From Rhinopithecimicrobium faecis (lineage in GTDB: Bacteria; Bacteroidota; Bacteroidia; Sphingobacteriales; Sphingobacteriaceae), in NCBI GenBank assembly GCA_017942165.1, contig JAGKSB010000014.1, forward strand, positions 30,975-94,974: a stretch of DNA of 64,000 bases, in the 5' to 3' direction. The notes under the pieces were generated by a model that was not told the DNA's origin, made no database searches, and worked only from the letters and a program-made list of their open reading frames with translations. This document shows, piece after piece, positions 7,767 through 16,453 of this stretch. Numbering within the stretch: position 1 is the first letter of the stretch; each line of letters begins with the position of its first letter. The translations under genes and the position numbers were made by a program.

Positions 7767-9248
7767 ATGGGATGTGGCAGTTGCTCGTCCGGTGGAGGTT
7801 GTGGAACAAGTACCGCTCCAGGTGCTGTCCCAACGGGATGTCAAGACAATGGCTCTTGCATGACCAGCGGATGTAATAAATTAGATGTATACGACTGGCT
7901 ATCCGATATGGATATGCCATCAAATTATAAACCCTTTGAAATCGTCGAAGTACGCTTCAAAGGCTCTAGAAAAGATTTCTTTATAAATAGTGAAAACTTA
8001 TACCTAGAAATTGGAGAAATGGTAGCCGTAGAGCCTTCAACTGGAGGATACGATATCGGACATGTGTCGCTGACAGGTGAACTGGTACGTCTACAGCTAA
8101 AAAAGAATAATGTAGGCATAGACACAGTCAACAAAAAGCTCTACCGCAAGGCCAATGATGCTGACTTAGCGAAATGGCAGGCTGCAAAAGATCTGGAATG
8201 GGAGACGATGCATAAAGCACGTAACTTAGCTTTAGAGTTAGGTCTATCCATGAAAATTTCCGATGTTGACTACCAAGGTGACAAGACCAAGGCTACGTTC
8301 TATTATACCGCTGAAGGTCGTGTAGACTTTCGTGAGCTTATTAAGCGCATGGCAGAATCTTTCCGGATACGCATTGAAATGCGTCAAATTGGAATGCGCC
8401 AAGAAGCTAGCAGACTGGGAGGAATAGGCTCCTGTGGGCGTGAGCTTTGCTGCTCTACGTGGCTGACGGACTTCAAAACTGTCTCCACCTCCGCAGCACG
8501 CTACCAGAATTTATCGTTAAACACCTTAAAGCTTGCCGGTCAATGTGGAAAGCTTAAATGTTGTTTGAACTATGAATTGGACAGCTATATGGATGCTCTA
8601 AAAGATATTCCTAATAACATCAATCTATTGGATACCGTCAAAGGGAATGCCTACTTGCAGAAAACAGATATCTTTAAGAAAATCATGTGGTTTTCATATC
8701 CTGGTGAGGAGAATTGGATCCCTATGCCTGTAGCGCAAGTGAAAGAATTGCACGAGAAGAATAAGCAAGGCCATAAGGTAGAAGAACTTTTTAACCCCGT
8801 TGCTCCAGAGGAGACTACCGTGGAAAAATCGAAAATCTATGATTATGAAAATGTCGTAGGACAGGATAGCTTAACACGCTTAGATGAACGTGGAAGACGT
8901 AAACGTAATAATCGTAGTAAAAATAAAAATGTACGCCCCCGTATATCTTCAGAAAATAAAGAGACTACTCCTGAAAATGTCAGCGAGCGGCCTGTAAAAA
9001 AATCAGTCGATAAAGGAAGTACAGAAAAAAAGACAGCCCCACAACAGAGACAGCAACAAGCGCAGCAAACACAAGGCCAGCAGCAGCAACAGCAGCAAGC
9101 ACAAGGCCAGCAGCAGTCGCAGGCTAGTTCTCCAAACGCAACAGCAACAGGGGCTACAGATGAAGGCGCAACAGCAAAACCTAAAAAGCGCTTTCACAAA
9201 AACAGAAATAATAAAAATAGAGGCCCAAAACCTCCATCTGGAGAATAA
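7767..9248 (+). CDS. PSP1-domain protein, RicT-like
   Basis: A 493-residue PSP1-domain protein. B. subtilis RicT (YaaT) forms an iron-sulfur-containing complex with RicA/RicF that aids RNA processing; the function in Bacteroidota is not established. The N-terminus is Cys/Gly-rich (Cys at 3, 6, 12, 25, 31, 36), and the PSP1 core contains two paired-Cys motifs, CGRELCC and CGKLKCC. The last 130 residues are low complexity: a Lys/Arg/Asn-rich stretch, then a Gln-rich tract (about nt 9040-9120) with AQGQQQ repeats, and a basic end (KKRFHKNRNNKNRG), suggesting RNA or acidic-partner contact. holB is 5 bases upstream and a terminator follows. In B. subtilis holB and yaaT are also neighbours, which supports the call. 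Confidence 0.88.
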   Translation: MGCGSCSSGGGCGTSTAPGAVPTGCQDNGSCMTSGCNKLDVYDWLSDMDMPSNYKPFEIVEVRFKGSRKDFFINSENLYLEIGEMVAVEPSTGGYDIGHVSLTGELVRLQLKKNNVGIDTVNKKLYRKANDADLAKWQAAKDLEWETMHKARNLALELGLSMKISDVDYQGDKTKATFYYTAEGRVDFRELIKRMAESFRIRIEMRQIGMRQEASRLGGIGSCGRELCCSTWLTDFKTVSTSAARYQNLSLNTLKLAGQCGKLKCCLNYELDSYMDALKDIPNNINLLDTVKGNAYLQKTDIFKKIMWFSYPGEENWIPMPVAQVKELHEKNKQGHKVEELFNPVAPEETTVEKSKIYDYENVVGQDSLTRLDERGRRKRNNRSKNKNVRPRISSENKETTPENVSERPVKKSVDKGSTEKKTAPQQRQQQAQQTQGQQQQQQQAQGQQQSQASSPNATATGATDEGATAKPKKRFHKNRNNKNRGPKPPSGE

Positions 9249-9271
9249 ATAGAAATCTGGAAAAATTTAGT

Positions 9272-9301
9272 AAACTGGCGGATAGCTATATCCGCCAGTT
9301 T
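9272..9301 (+). terminator. Stem-loop terminator after the PSP1 gene
   Basis: Perfect 13-bp stem AAACTGGCGGATA (9272-9284) / TATCCGCCAGTTT (9289-9301) with loop GCTA. The trailing T-tract is weak, so termination may be partial and gldH could receive readthrough. Confidence 0.75.
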
Positions 9302-9320
9302 ATTTGTATAAAATCTAAGG

Positions 9321-9794
9321 ATGAAAATATATCATGCCCTCTGCAGCCTATTGTTATTGACCCTAGGCACTGCCTGTGATAATGACCATACTACGCTGCT
9401 AGATAAAAATGAGTCTATTACCAATCGTGCTTGGCTAACGACAGATACCAAGTCTTTTACTATTGCGATAAAAGATCCTTCGAAAAGTTACCGCATCTAT
9501 CTCAACCTTCGTCATACAGCCTTATTTCCGTACAGCAATATCCACCTGAAATTAAAGCAAGTGAATCCTGATAAACAGGAAAATAGTTTGAATACAGAAA
9601 TAAAACTCGCTGATAAGGATGGTCGATGGATTGGTAAATCAGCGGGAAGCTTATACGCACAGCAGCAATTAATTTATGAAGATTATAGATTCCCAAGTCA
9701 GGGCATTTATACTTTTTCTGTTCAACAGCTTATGCACGACAATCCGTTAAAAGAGGTCGTCGATGTAGGCCTCACTCTTAAAATAAATCCTTAA
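9321..9794 (+). CDS. gldH: Gliding motility lipoprotein GldH
   Basis: A 157-residue lipoprotein with a signal sequence and lipobox LGTAC (Cys19), followed by a beta-rich domain with ITNRAWLTTDTKSF and DYRFPSQGIYTFSVQQLM blocks typical of GldH. In Flavobacterium johnsoniae GldH is needed for gliding and chitin use; non-gliding Bacteroidota also carry it, so its role here is uncertain. It overlaps the next small gene by one base (TAATG), forming a gldH-small membrane protein-lpxK unit. Confidence 0.85.
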   Translation: MKIYHALCSLLLLTLGTACDNDHTTLLDKNESITNRAWLTTDTKSFTIAIKDPSKSYRIYLNLRHTALFPYSNIHLKLKQVNPDKQENSLNTEIKLADKDGRWIGKSAGSLYAQQQLIYEDYRFPSQGIYTFSVQQLMHDNPLKEVVDVGLTLKINP

Positions 9795-9979
9795 TGAAAA
9801 AACTTATATTATCACCTTACTTCAGTTATGTATACCTATTTGTGGTGGTGATCACAGCGATATTTTTCTTTAGACTAGCGGACAATGATCCACTTAAAGC
9901 CTACACGATACCTATCCTTTTAGTCTTTGTAGCTTTACAGCAATACCGCAAATACTTACTCCGAAAAGAAAATAAATAA
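9794..9979 (+). CDS. Small two-helix membrane protein
   Basis: A 61-residue protein with two hydrophobic segments (about residues 9-28 and 37-52) and a basic C-terminus (YRKYLLRKENK). I do not recognise a named family. It is coding because both ends overlap neighbours as TAATG (gldH stop/its ATG, its stop/lpxK ATG), a translational-coupling arrangement. The context suggests a cell-envelope role. Confidence 0.8.
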   Translation: MKKLILSPYFSYVYLFVVVITAIFFFRLADNDPLKAYTIPILLVFVALQQYRKYLLRKENK

Positions 9980-11031
9980 TGAAGATATTGCGCCTACTGC
10001 TGCTTCCATTTAGCCTATTATATGCGCTGATTACAAGCTTTAGAAATCGCTTATATGATAGGGGTATTCTAGCTTCTAAGCAGTATGCCCTACCTGTTAT
10101 TGTGGTGGGCAACCTAGCTGTTGGAGGAACAGGTAAGAGCCCTATGACCGAATTTATTATTCGCCTGTTAAAAGATCGCTACCGTCTTGCTACTTTATCC
10201 CGAGGCTACGGTCGAAAAACACGTGGTTTCTATGCTGTGGAGCTCCAGGCTACGGCCCAAGAGGTTGGGGATGAACCCCTGCAGTTCAAGCATAAGTTTC
10301 CCGATGTCGCTGTCTTTGTGGGGGAAGATCGATGTGCCAGTATTGAGCGCATAGCTCCCGACTATGATGTGATATTATTAGATGATGCCTACCAGCACCG
10401 CCGTCTAAATCCCTCTTTGAGCATACTATTATTTGATTATGCGAGCTTTCAGGAGCCTATGCTGCCGCTGCCTGCCGGAAACTTTAGAGATCAGCTCTCC
10501 GAAAGTAGGCGTGCTACATTGATCGTTATCACAAAGACACCCATGGAAGCAACAGCGGCTTCAAAAGATGTTATTCGAGCAAGATTAGCTCAATACAATA
10601 CGCATGCGAAAGTCTATTTTGCGGCAATTAAATACGGTCAAATTCAGCCGCAGAAGGAACGAGCAGAATCCGAGCCACTAGCGAATGCTAATTTTCTCCT
10701 AGTCACTGGCATTGCTAATCCTAAGCCCCTACTAGGTTATTTACAAGCTGCAGGCGCGAATTATAAACACCTGAGCTATGCTGATCATTATAACTATACC
10801 ATCGCGGATATTAAGCAAATAAGGTCCGTAATGGATAGCCTACCTGGAGGCAATAAACAGATTCTTACGACTGAAAAAGACTTCCAACGTTTGAATACGG
10901 AAGCTTTCAATAAGATCCTAAGCCCCTATACATGGTCCTATTTACCTATTGAAGTGTACTTTAATGAACTAGAAAAGCAACAAATATCAGCTGAAATATG
11001 CGCACATTGCGCCAATTTCAAAAATAGCTAA
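9979..11031 (+). CDS. lpxK: Tetraacyldisaccharide 4'-kinase LpxK
   Basis: Phosphorylates the 4' position of the lipid A disaccharide precursor at the inner membrane. The 350-residue protein has an N-terminal hydrophobic helix (LRLLLLPFSLLYALI), the P-loop block GNLAVGGTGKSP (44-55), the LSRGYGRKTRG segment, the GDEPLQF motif, and LDDAYQHRRL, all LpxK signatures. It shows the organism makes lipid A. It overlaps the preceding small membrane gene by one base. Confidence 0.96.
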   Translation: MKILRLLLLPFSLLYALITSFRNRLYDRGILASKQYALPVIVVGNLAVGGTGKSPMTEFIIRLLKDRYRLATLSRGYGRKTRGFYAVELQATAQEVGDEPLQFKHKFPDVAVFVGEDRCASIERIAPDYDVILLDDAYQHRRLNPSLSILLFDYASFQEPMLPLPAGNFRDQLSESRRATLIVITKTPMEATAASKDVIRARLAQYNTHAKVYFAAIKYGQIQPQKERAESEPLANANFLLVTGIANPKPLLGYLQAAGANYKHLSYADHYNYTIADIKQIRSVMDSLPGGNKQILTTEKDFQRLNTEAFNKILSPYTWSYLPIEVYFNELEKQQISAEICAHCANFKNS

Positions 11032-11188
11032 CTCTTCAGAAAACTACCTCTAAAGCTTTTAATCAAAGATTCTACTGTTAATAAATGTTAAAGTAACTTT
11101 TTCATTACAATATTTGCATGATATCTGCTGTTATGTTTGTGTAGCTTATTTAAAAGCGAACATATTTATTCACTTAATACAGGATACA

Positions 11189-11596
11189 ATGAAAAAGTTA
11201 TTTTTAACAGGCATCGGATTTTTTTTAGCAATGGGCTTAACTTTTGCGCAACAAGTAGATATTAAGAATCCTGAAGAAAAAGCAACAAGCGTTGTGAATG
11301 TGCTAACAGAGCAATTAGCCTTAACAGATGAGCAAAAGGCTACAACCTTTACGATTAGTTTGGAGCATGCAAAACAATCCTTTGCAGCGATTGCGGACAC
11401 CAGTATTGCTGATGACGCATTATTAGGTCAATTAAATCAATTACAACAAGCAGCAGATGCAAAGATTGATGCGATCTTAAGCGATGAGCAGAAAGAAGTA
11501 TTCAAGAAAGTTGTCGCTGAGCGTCCAGCAGCAGAATTACCTGTGAGACCTGCGAAAGCTGTAGAAGAAACAACAACTGACGAGTCAGGAAACTAA
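11189..11596 (+). CDS. Secreted Glu/Lys-rich helical protein of unknown function
   Basis: A 135-residue protein beginning at ATG 11189 (MKKLFLTGIGFFLAMGLTFAQQ), with a clear signal peptide cleaved near FAQ. The mature part is helical and contains two 'L-(T/S)-D-E-Q-K' segments (LALTDEQKATTF, ILSDEQKEVFKK), reminiscent of Spy/CpxP-type LTxxQ periplasmic proteins, followed by a Pro/Ala/Glu-rich tail. The longer reading from 11114 is rejected because it lacks the signal-peptide start. Monocistronic: its own upstream region (AATATTTG at 11109, one mismatch to the -7 box) and a bidirectional terminator. A Spy-like chaperone role is only a guess. Confidence 0.75.
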   Translation: MKKLFLTGIGFFLAMGLTFAQQVDIKNPEEKATSVVNVLTEQLALTDEQKATTFTISLEHAKQSFAAIADTSIADDALLGQLNQLQQAADAKIDAILSDEQKEVFKKVVAERPAAELPVRPAKAVEETTTDESGN

Positions 11597-11612
11597 GGCC
11601 TGCACCTACCAT

Positions 11613-11650
11613 AAAAAATGGACCCTGCAAATTGCAGGGTCCATTTTTTT
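11613..11650. terminator. Bidirectional terminator between the secreted protein gene and dnaA
   Basis: Stem TGGACCCTGCA (11619-11629) / TGCAGGGTCCA (11633-11643), flanked by A6 on the left and T8 on the right. It serves both the plus-strand gene and the minus-strand dnaA. Confidence 0.92.
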
Positions 11651-11676
11651 TGTATTTATTAAAAAGAATATAAAGC

Positions 11677-13104
11677 TTAAGAAGCTTTTAATTTCTTCAT
11701 AATATCATTGACATAAGTTTTAAATTTTTTGTCTGTTTCAATAAGGTCTTCCACCGTTTGACAAGCGTATATAACCGTTGAGTGATCTCTACCTCCGAAG
11801 AAAGAACCAATCGATTTTAAAGAAGATTTCGTATGATTCTTAGCTAAGTACATCGATATTTGACGCGCTTGAACAATCTCACGCTTACGTACTTTGGACT
11901 TCACCATCTCCACAGGAACTTCAAAATACTCACATACTAATTTCTGGATATAATCCATAGAAATCTCTTTGCTAGCATTCTTTACAAAGTTCTTCAACAT
12001 AGATTTCGCTAAGTTGATATCTATTTCCTTCTTATTCAAGGTAGATTGTGCCAATAAAGATACCATAGCACCCTCTAACTCACGCACGGAATTATCAATT
12101 TGATTCGCCACATACTCTACGACATTTTCTGGCAATTCAATACCGTCGGAGTACATTTTTTTCTTTAGAATAGCCATTCTCGTTTCTAAATCAGGAATCT
12201 GAATATCCGCAGATAACCCCCATTTAAAACGACTCAATAAGCGTTCTTCCAATCCAGCTAAATCCTTTGGTGGCTTATCTGAAGTCAAGATTACTTGTTT
12301 TCCCGACTGATGAAGATGATTAAATATATGGAAGAAAATATCTTGAGTTTTCTCTTTTCCAGCAAAATTATGAACGTCATCCATAATGATTACGTCCATT
12401 GCTTGATAGAAGTTTACGAAATCATTAATGGTATTATTCTTTAAGGAATCGACAAATTGCTGACAGAATTTCTCACAAGAAACATAGATCACTAATTTAT
12501 CTGGGAGATTACGTTTAATCTCATTCCCTATAGCTTGTGCTAAGTGCGTCTTTCCTAACCCTACATCCCCATAAATCATCAAGGGGTTAAAAGAGGTACC
12601 TCCAGGCTTATTTGCGACAGCATATCCTGCCGAACGTGCGAGGCGGTTACATTCTCCTTCAATAAAATTCTCAAAGGTATAGTGTTGATTTAATTGTGGA
12701 TCAACTTGTAATTTCTTTAATCCAGGAATGACAAAAGGATTTTTGATATCCTTATTTAAGGAAACTGGAACAGGAATAGACTGACGCTTTCCTTCAGCAC
12801 CATTTCCATTGGATGGAATATTAGTCGTATAAGGATGTGCTGTAGAAGATTTCTCTACAACAATATTATACTCTAAACGACCTTGCTCCCCTAAGAATTT
12901 TTTTACAGTCTTACGTAGGATCCCTACATAGTGCTCTTCCAGCCACTCGTAAAAAAATAAACTAGGTACTTGAATAGTTAAAACGTCCCCCTCTAAACGA
13001 ACTGCTTTCACAGGCTCAAACCAGGTTTTGAAACTTTGCGCAGGGATATTGTCTTTGATAATTTGAAGACAATTATTCCATACACTTGTACACGTTTTTT
13101 CCAT
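11677..13104 (-). CDS. dnaA: Chromosomal replication initiator protein DnaA
   Basis: The AAA+ initiator that binds DnaA boxes, opens oriC and loads the helicase. The 475-residue protein has domain I (residues 1-75), a short variable linker, AAA+ domain III with Walker A GDVGLGKT (179-186) and Walker B IIMDD (near 239-243), and domain IV with the box-binding signature GGRDHSTVIYAC. It is flanked by scattered genes rather than dnaN. The best oriC candidate lies 8 kb to the right, between nadA and nadB. Upstream is a 384-bp gene-free segment with a 16-bp palindrome. Confidence 0.98.
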   Translation of the reverse strand: MEKTCTSVWNNCLQIIKDNIPAQSFKTWFEPVKAVRLEGDVLTIQVPSLFFYEWLEEHYVGILRKTVKKFLGEQGRLEYNIVVEKSSTAHPYTTNIPSNGNGAEGKRQSIPVPVSLNKDIKNPFVIPGLKKLQVDPQLNQHYTFENFIEGECNRLARSAGYAVANKPGGTSFNPLMIYGDVGLGKTHLAQAIGNEIKRNLPDKLVIYVSCEKFCQQFVDSLKNNTINDFVNFYQAMDVIIMDDVHNFAGKEKTQDIFFHIFNHLHQSGKQVILTSDKPPKDLAGLEERLLSRFKWGLSADIQIPDLETRMAILKKKMYSDGIELPENVVEYVANQIDNSVRELEGAMVSLLAQSTLNKKEIDINLAKSMLKNFVKNASKEISMDYIQKLVCEYFEVPVEMVKSKVRKREIVQARQISMYLAKNHTKSSLKSIGSFFGGRDHSTVIYACQTVEDLIETDKKFKTYVNDIMKKLKAS

Positions 13105-13488
13105 TCTAAAATTGTTAATAAGTTGATTTACAAGAGGTGACCATCTAACTGTTGATAACTTTCTCGTAACACGAAGATGACAAAAAAAAATCAGCTAAAA
13201 AACTAAAAAATGAAATAATACGTAAGTCATTGCATAACAGTATTTTAACAAAGAATTTACCCTACTTTAACAGGCCTAATTTTAGCTGTTAATAATTATT
13301 AACACCCCCATATTTTAGGCTATTTTTAAGCCTTTTAAGGCCTTAAAATGGCCCGATCACGCTCAGTGTGGAAAACTTAATTTGGATATCTTAGAACGAA
13401 GCATATGGCTTTATTCGGGCAGCCCTATAGAAACAACAAAAGGGAATATAGTGACCTATATTCCCTTTACTAATCGACCCCCGATCTG
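13105..13488. other. Gene-free region upstream of dnaA
   Basis: AT-rich, 384 bases, with no convincing ORF. It must hold the dnaA promoter, but I see no clean -7 box. It contains a perfect 16-bp palindrome, TTTTAAGGCCTTAAAA (13333-13348), and the dxs terminator. No perfect DnaA box is visible, so I do not call an origin here. Confidence 0.7.
13439..13468 (-). terminator. Terminator after dxs
   Basis: Perfect 13-bp stem AAAGGGAATATAG (13439-13451) / CTATATTCCCTTT (13456-13468) with a 4-nt loop, 20 bases past the dxs stop on the minus strand; an AAA-rich plus-strand flank gives a short U-tract. Confidence 0.8.
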
Positions 13489-15417
13489 TTAACCAGTCAT
13501 GGTATCTGTACGGATCGCCGTCGTCATATTCTTTACTGTTTTCACAATTCCTTGAACATCATAGCCGCATACCTCCCAAAGAACTTCCTGTTCGCCATGC
13601 TCTATAATTTCGTCAGCAATACCTAATCGCTTAACTTGTGAATGGTAATTATTATCTACCATAAATTCTAAAATAGCAGAACCTACCCCTCCTTGAAGAC
13701 AACCATCTTCCAAGGTAATAACTCGCTTATATTTTGTAAAAACCTCATGCAGCAACTCCTGATCCAAAGGCTTCGCATAGCGGAGATCATAATGTGCTGG
13801 AAAGATTCCCTCTTGTTGTAATAACTGGCAGGCTTTAACAGCCTCATTACCGATGGCGCCCAAACTTAAGATGGCCACCTCTTCCCCATCCGTGATCTTT
13901 CTTCCTTTCCCTATTGGTAAAGCTTGAAAAGGTCGTTTCCAATCTGGCATCACTCCCTTCCCACGTGGGTAGCGAATCACAAAAGGACCTTGATCCTTTA
14001 ATTGTGCCGTATACATTAGATTACGTAACTCTTCTTCATTCATAGGGGCAGATACCGTAAGCCCAGGAATGCAGCGCATAAATGCGATATCATAAGCGCC
14101 ATGATGTGTCGGACCATCAGCCCCTACCACACCTGCACGATCTAAACACATAACGACATTTAGATTTTGTAAGGCTACGTCATGAATTACCTGATCATAG
14201 GCACGCTGCATAAAGGACGAATAGATATTACAAAATGGAACTAAGCCTTGTGTAGCTAGACCTGCTGAGAAGGTTACAGCATGCTGTTCTGCTATCCCTA
14301 CATCAAAAGCACGATCCGGCATAGCCTTCATCATAATATTCATAGAAGATCCAGAAGGCATGGCTGGGGTAATACCTACAATATTTTTATTTTGCTCTGC
14401 GAGCTCTACTAACGTATGACCAAAGACATCCTGAAATTTTGGCGCTTCGGGCTTCGTAGGAATAGATTTTTTTATTTCACCAGTAATCTTATCAAAAAGA
14501 CCTGGAGCATGCCATTTTGTTTGATCCTTTTCAGCTAAGGAATAGCCTTTTCCCTTTACAGTCACGACATGAAGTAACTTCGGTCCAGGGATATGCTTTA
14601 AATCTTCCAATGTCTTGGCTAATTTAATAACATCATGCCCATCAACAGGACCAAAATAACGAAAGTTTAAAGACTCAAAAAGATTGGCATTCTTTAATAA
14701 AGTACCTTTAATACTTTTTTCCCAACGCTTAATAATACCAAAAGCATCCGGTCCAATTTCTGAAATCTTCGCTAATAATGACGCGATATCATCCCGAAAT
14801 CTATTATAGCTCTTCGAGGTCGTAATACTTGTTAAATATTCTTTTAGCGCACCTACATTTGGATCTATAGACATGCAGTTGTCATTCAGAATAACTAATA
14901 AGTTAGACTTTTCAATTCCTGCATGATTTAACGCTTCAAAAGCCATTCCTCCCGTCATGGCACCATCCCCGATAACGGCAATATGCTGACGATCCGATTC
15001 ACCTTTGATTTGAGAGGCTACAGCCATCCCTAAAGCTGCTGAAATAGAAGTAGATGAATGACCTACACCAAAAGAATCATATTCCGATTCCGAGCGCTTG
15101 GGAAAGCCTGAAAGTCCCCCCATCACACGGTTAGTCTCAAAACTATCTCTTCTTCCGGTTAATATTTTATGTCCATAAGCCTGATGACCCACATCCCATA
15201 TCAACTGATCATAGGGCGTGTTCATCACATAGTGTAACGCAACGGTTAATTCAACTACGCCCAAACTAGCAGCAAAGTGACCTCCATTTTCGGAAACCAT
15301 ATCAATAATGTACTGCCTCAACTCTTGGGCTACTTGCTCCAATTGAAGCTCACCAAGAGACTTTAAGTCAGCAGGTTGATTAATTTTGCTCAGTAATTCT
15401 CCAGCCTCAATTTGCAT
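13489..15417 (-). CDS. dxs: 1-deoxy-D-xylulose-5-phosphate synthase
   Basis: Thiamine-diphosphate enzyme condensing pyruvate and glyceraldehyde 3-phosphate, the first step of the MEP isoprenoid pathway. The start is placed at ATG 15417 (MQIEAGELLSKINQPADL), 642 residues, rather than the 10-residue extension from 15447. Visible motifs: GHQAYGHKILTGRRD, the ThDP/Mg site GDGAMTGG and NDNCMSIDPNVG, transketolase-type EQHAVTFSAGLA, and the C-terminal transketolase domain. It points to the MEP rather than the mevalonate route. Monocistronic. Confidence 0.97.
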   Translation of the reverse strand: MQIEAGELLSKINQPADLKSLGELQLEQVAQELRQYIIDMVSENGGHFAASLGVVELTVALHYVMNTPYDQLIWDVGHQAYGHKILTGRRDSFETNRVMGGLSGFPKRSESEYDSFGVGHSSTSISAALGMAVASQIKGESDRQHIAVIGDGAMTGGMAFEALNHAGIEKSNLLVILNDNCMSIDPNVGALKEYLTSITTSKSYNRFRDDIASLLAKISEIGPDAFGIIKRWEKSIKGTLLKNANLFESLNFRYFGPVDGHDVIKLAKTLEDLKHIPGPKLLHVVTVKGKGYSLAEKDQTKWHAPGLFDKITGEIKKSIPTKPEAPKFQDVFGHTLVELAEQNKNIVGITPAMPSGSSMNIMMKAMPDRAFDVGIAEQHAVTFSAGLATQGLVPFCNIYSSFMQRAYDQVIHDVALQNLNVVMCLDRAGVVGADGPTHHGAYDIAFMRCIPGLTVSAPMNEEELRNLMYTAQLKDQGPFVIRYPRGKGVMPDWKRPFQALPIGKGRKITDGEEVAILSLGAIGNEAVKACQLLQQEGIFPAHYDLRYAKPLDQELLHEVFTKYKRVITLEDGCLQGGVGSAILEFMVDNNYHSQVKRLGIADEIIEHGEQEVLWEVCGYDVQGIVKTVKNMTTAIRTDTMTG

Positions 15418-15617
15418 ATTTTCGCTAATTATTCTAATTAAATACAAAGTAACAATTAATTATTCTAAACCACATACAAAGTTCATATAAATTCCTTTAA
15501 AGTTTAAATATGACCAAAATTAGTATTTTTAAATACTAATATAGCCCGTAGGCTTATTTACCTAAGCTAGGAACGCTATAGTTCGTAAAAGGTTCACCAG
15601 ATTTTATAATAAATATG

Positions 15618-15625
15618 TATTTTTG
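15618..15625 (+). promoter_or_regulatory. -7 promoter box for scpA
   Basis: TATTTTTG matches TAnnTTTG and ends 7 nt before the scpA ATG at 15633. The predicted transcript is leaderless or has a 1-3 nt leader. Confidence 0.6.
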
Positions 15626-15632
15626 AATACTT

Positions 15633-16403
15633 ATGCAAGAAGAAGGCTACGAAATTAAACTACCGCAATTTGAAGGTCCATTTGACCTGCTATTATTTTT
15701 TATTGAGCGGGATGAATTAAATATCCATGAGATTCCTATTTCCAAAATTACAGATGACTTTTTAGCTTATATAAATTCGATGCAGGCCTTAAATATGGAG
15801 ATGGCTAGTGAGTTTATATTTGTGGCTTCGACCTTAATGCGTATAAAGGCTAAGACTTTACTTCCGCGCTTGGAAGTAGACCCCGAAGAGAATGAAATGG
15901 ACCTGAAGCACGATTTAGTGCAAAAGTTAATTCAGTACAAGCAATTCAAAGAGGTATGTGAAGATCTTAAGCTGCTAGAAGAGAAAAGGATGACCTACCA
16001 TCAGCGAGGGAATATCGCTAAAGATGTGAAGCGTTCTTTAATTCCGGAAAACAAGGGCGAGGAGTTAGCATCCTTCGATCTCTATAGCTTAATGATGATT
16101 TATGAAAATATCATGATCCGTTACGCCAATAGACCCGAGGAGGTCGTACATACGGTAGTCAAATATCCGTATACGATTGAACAGCAGAAAAAACTAATTC
16201 AGGAGCTTATACAGATTAATCAAACCTTAGATTTTCAACATATACTTAAGAATTCTGAGAATAAGGTGCAATTTGTGTACAACTTTTTAGCTATTTTAGA
16301 GATGCTTCAACAGCGTTTACTGGCGATTGAAGTAGGCTTAGGCTATAATAGCTTCGCACTATCTGGATTTTCAAGGGAAGAAGAAGAAGGTGGCCTACAT
16401 TAA
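15633..16403 (+). CDS. scpA: Segregation and condensation protein ScpA
   Basis: The kleisin subunit bridging SMC heads with ScpB to form condensin, which ParB at parS sites helps load near the origin. The 256-residue protein has the ScpA N-terminal helix bundle FEGPFDLLLFFIERDELNIHEIPI, the ASEFIFVASTLMRIKAKTLLPR block, and a C-terminal winged-helix region. scpB and smc are not in the window. Its presence here alongside proposed oriC and parS fits an origin-proximal segregation region. A stem-loop covers the stop codon. Confidence 0.94.
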   Translation: MQEEGYEIKLPQFEGPFDLLLFFIERDELNIHEIPISKITDDFLAYINSMQALNMEMASEFIFVASTLMRIKAKTLLPRLEVDPEENEMDLKHDLVQKLIQYKQFKEVCEDLKLLEEKRMTYHQRGNIAKDVKRSLIPENKGEELASFDLYSLMMIYENIMIRYANRPEEVVHTVVKYPYTIEQQKKLIQELIQINQTLDFQHILKNSENKVQFVYNFLAILEMLQQRLLAIEVGLGYNSFALSGFSREEEEGGLH

Positions 16404-16415
16404 TAACCACCTTCT
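16385..16415 (+). terminator. Stem-loop enclosing the scpA stop codon
   Basis: AGAAGGTGG (16385-16393) / CCACCTTCT (16407-16415) form a 9-bp stem; the TAA stop lies in the loop. There is no strong T-tract, so it may be a stability element rather than a terminator. Confidence 0.5.
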
Positions 16416-16453
16416 GTATAAATACGACTCTTATCTTCGCAGTCCTAAATAGG

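Noticed and set aside
9003..9197. Leu/Cys-rich minus-strand frame opposite the PSP1 tail
   Set aside because: It is the antisense of the Gln-rich CAG/CAA tract and not a gene.
13105..13488. Origin directly upstream of dnaA
   Set aside because: No perfect DnaA box; the repeat density and skew switch favour 21.4-21.85 kb.
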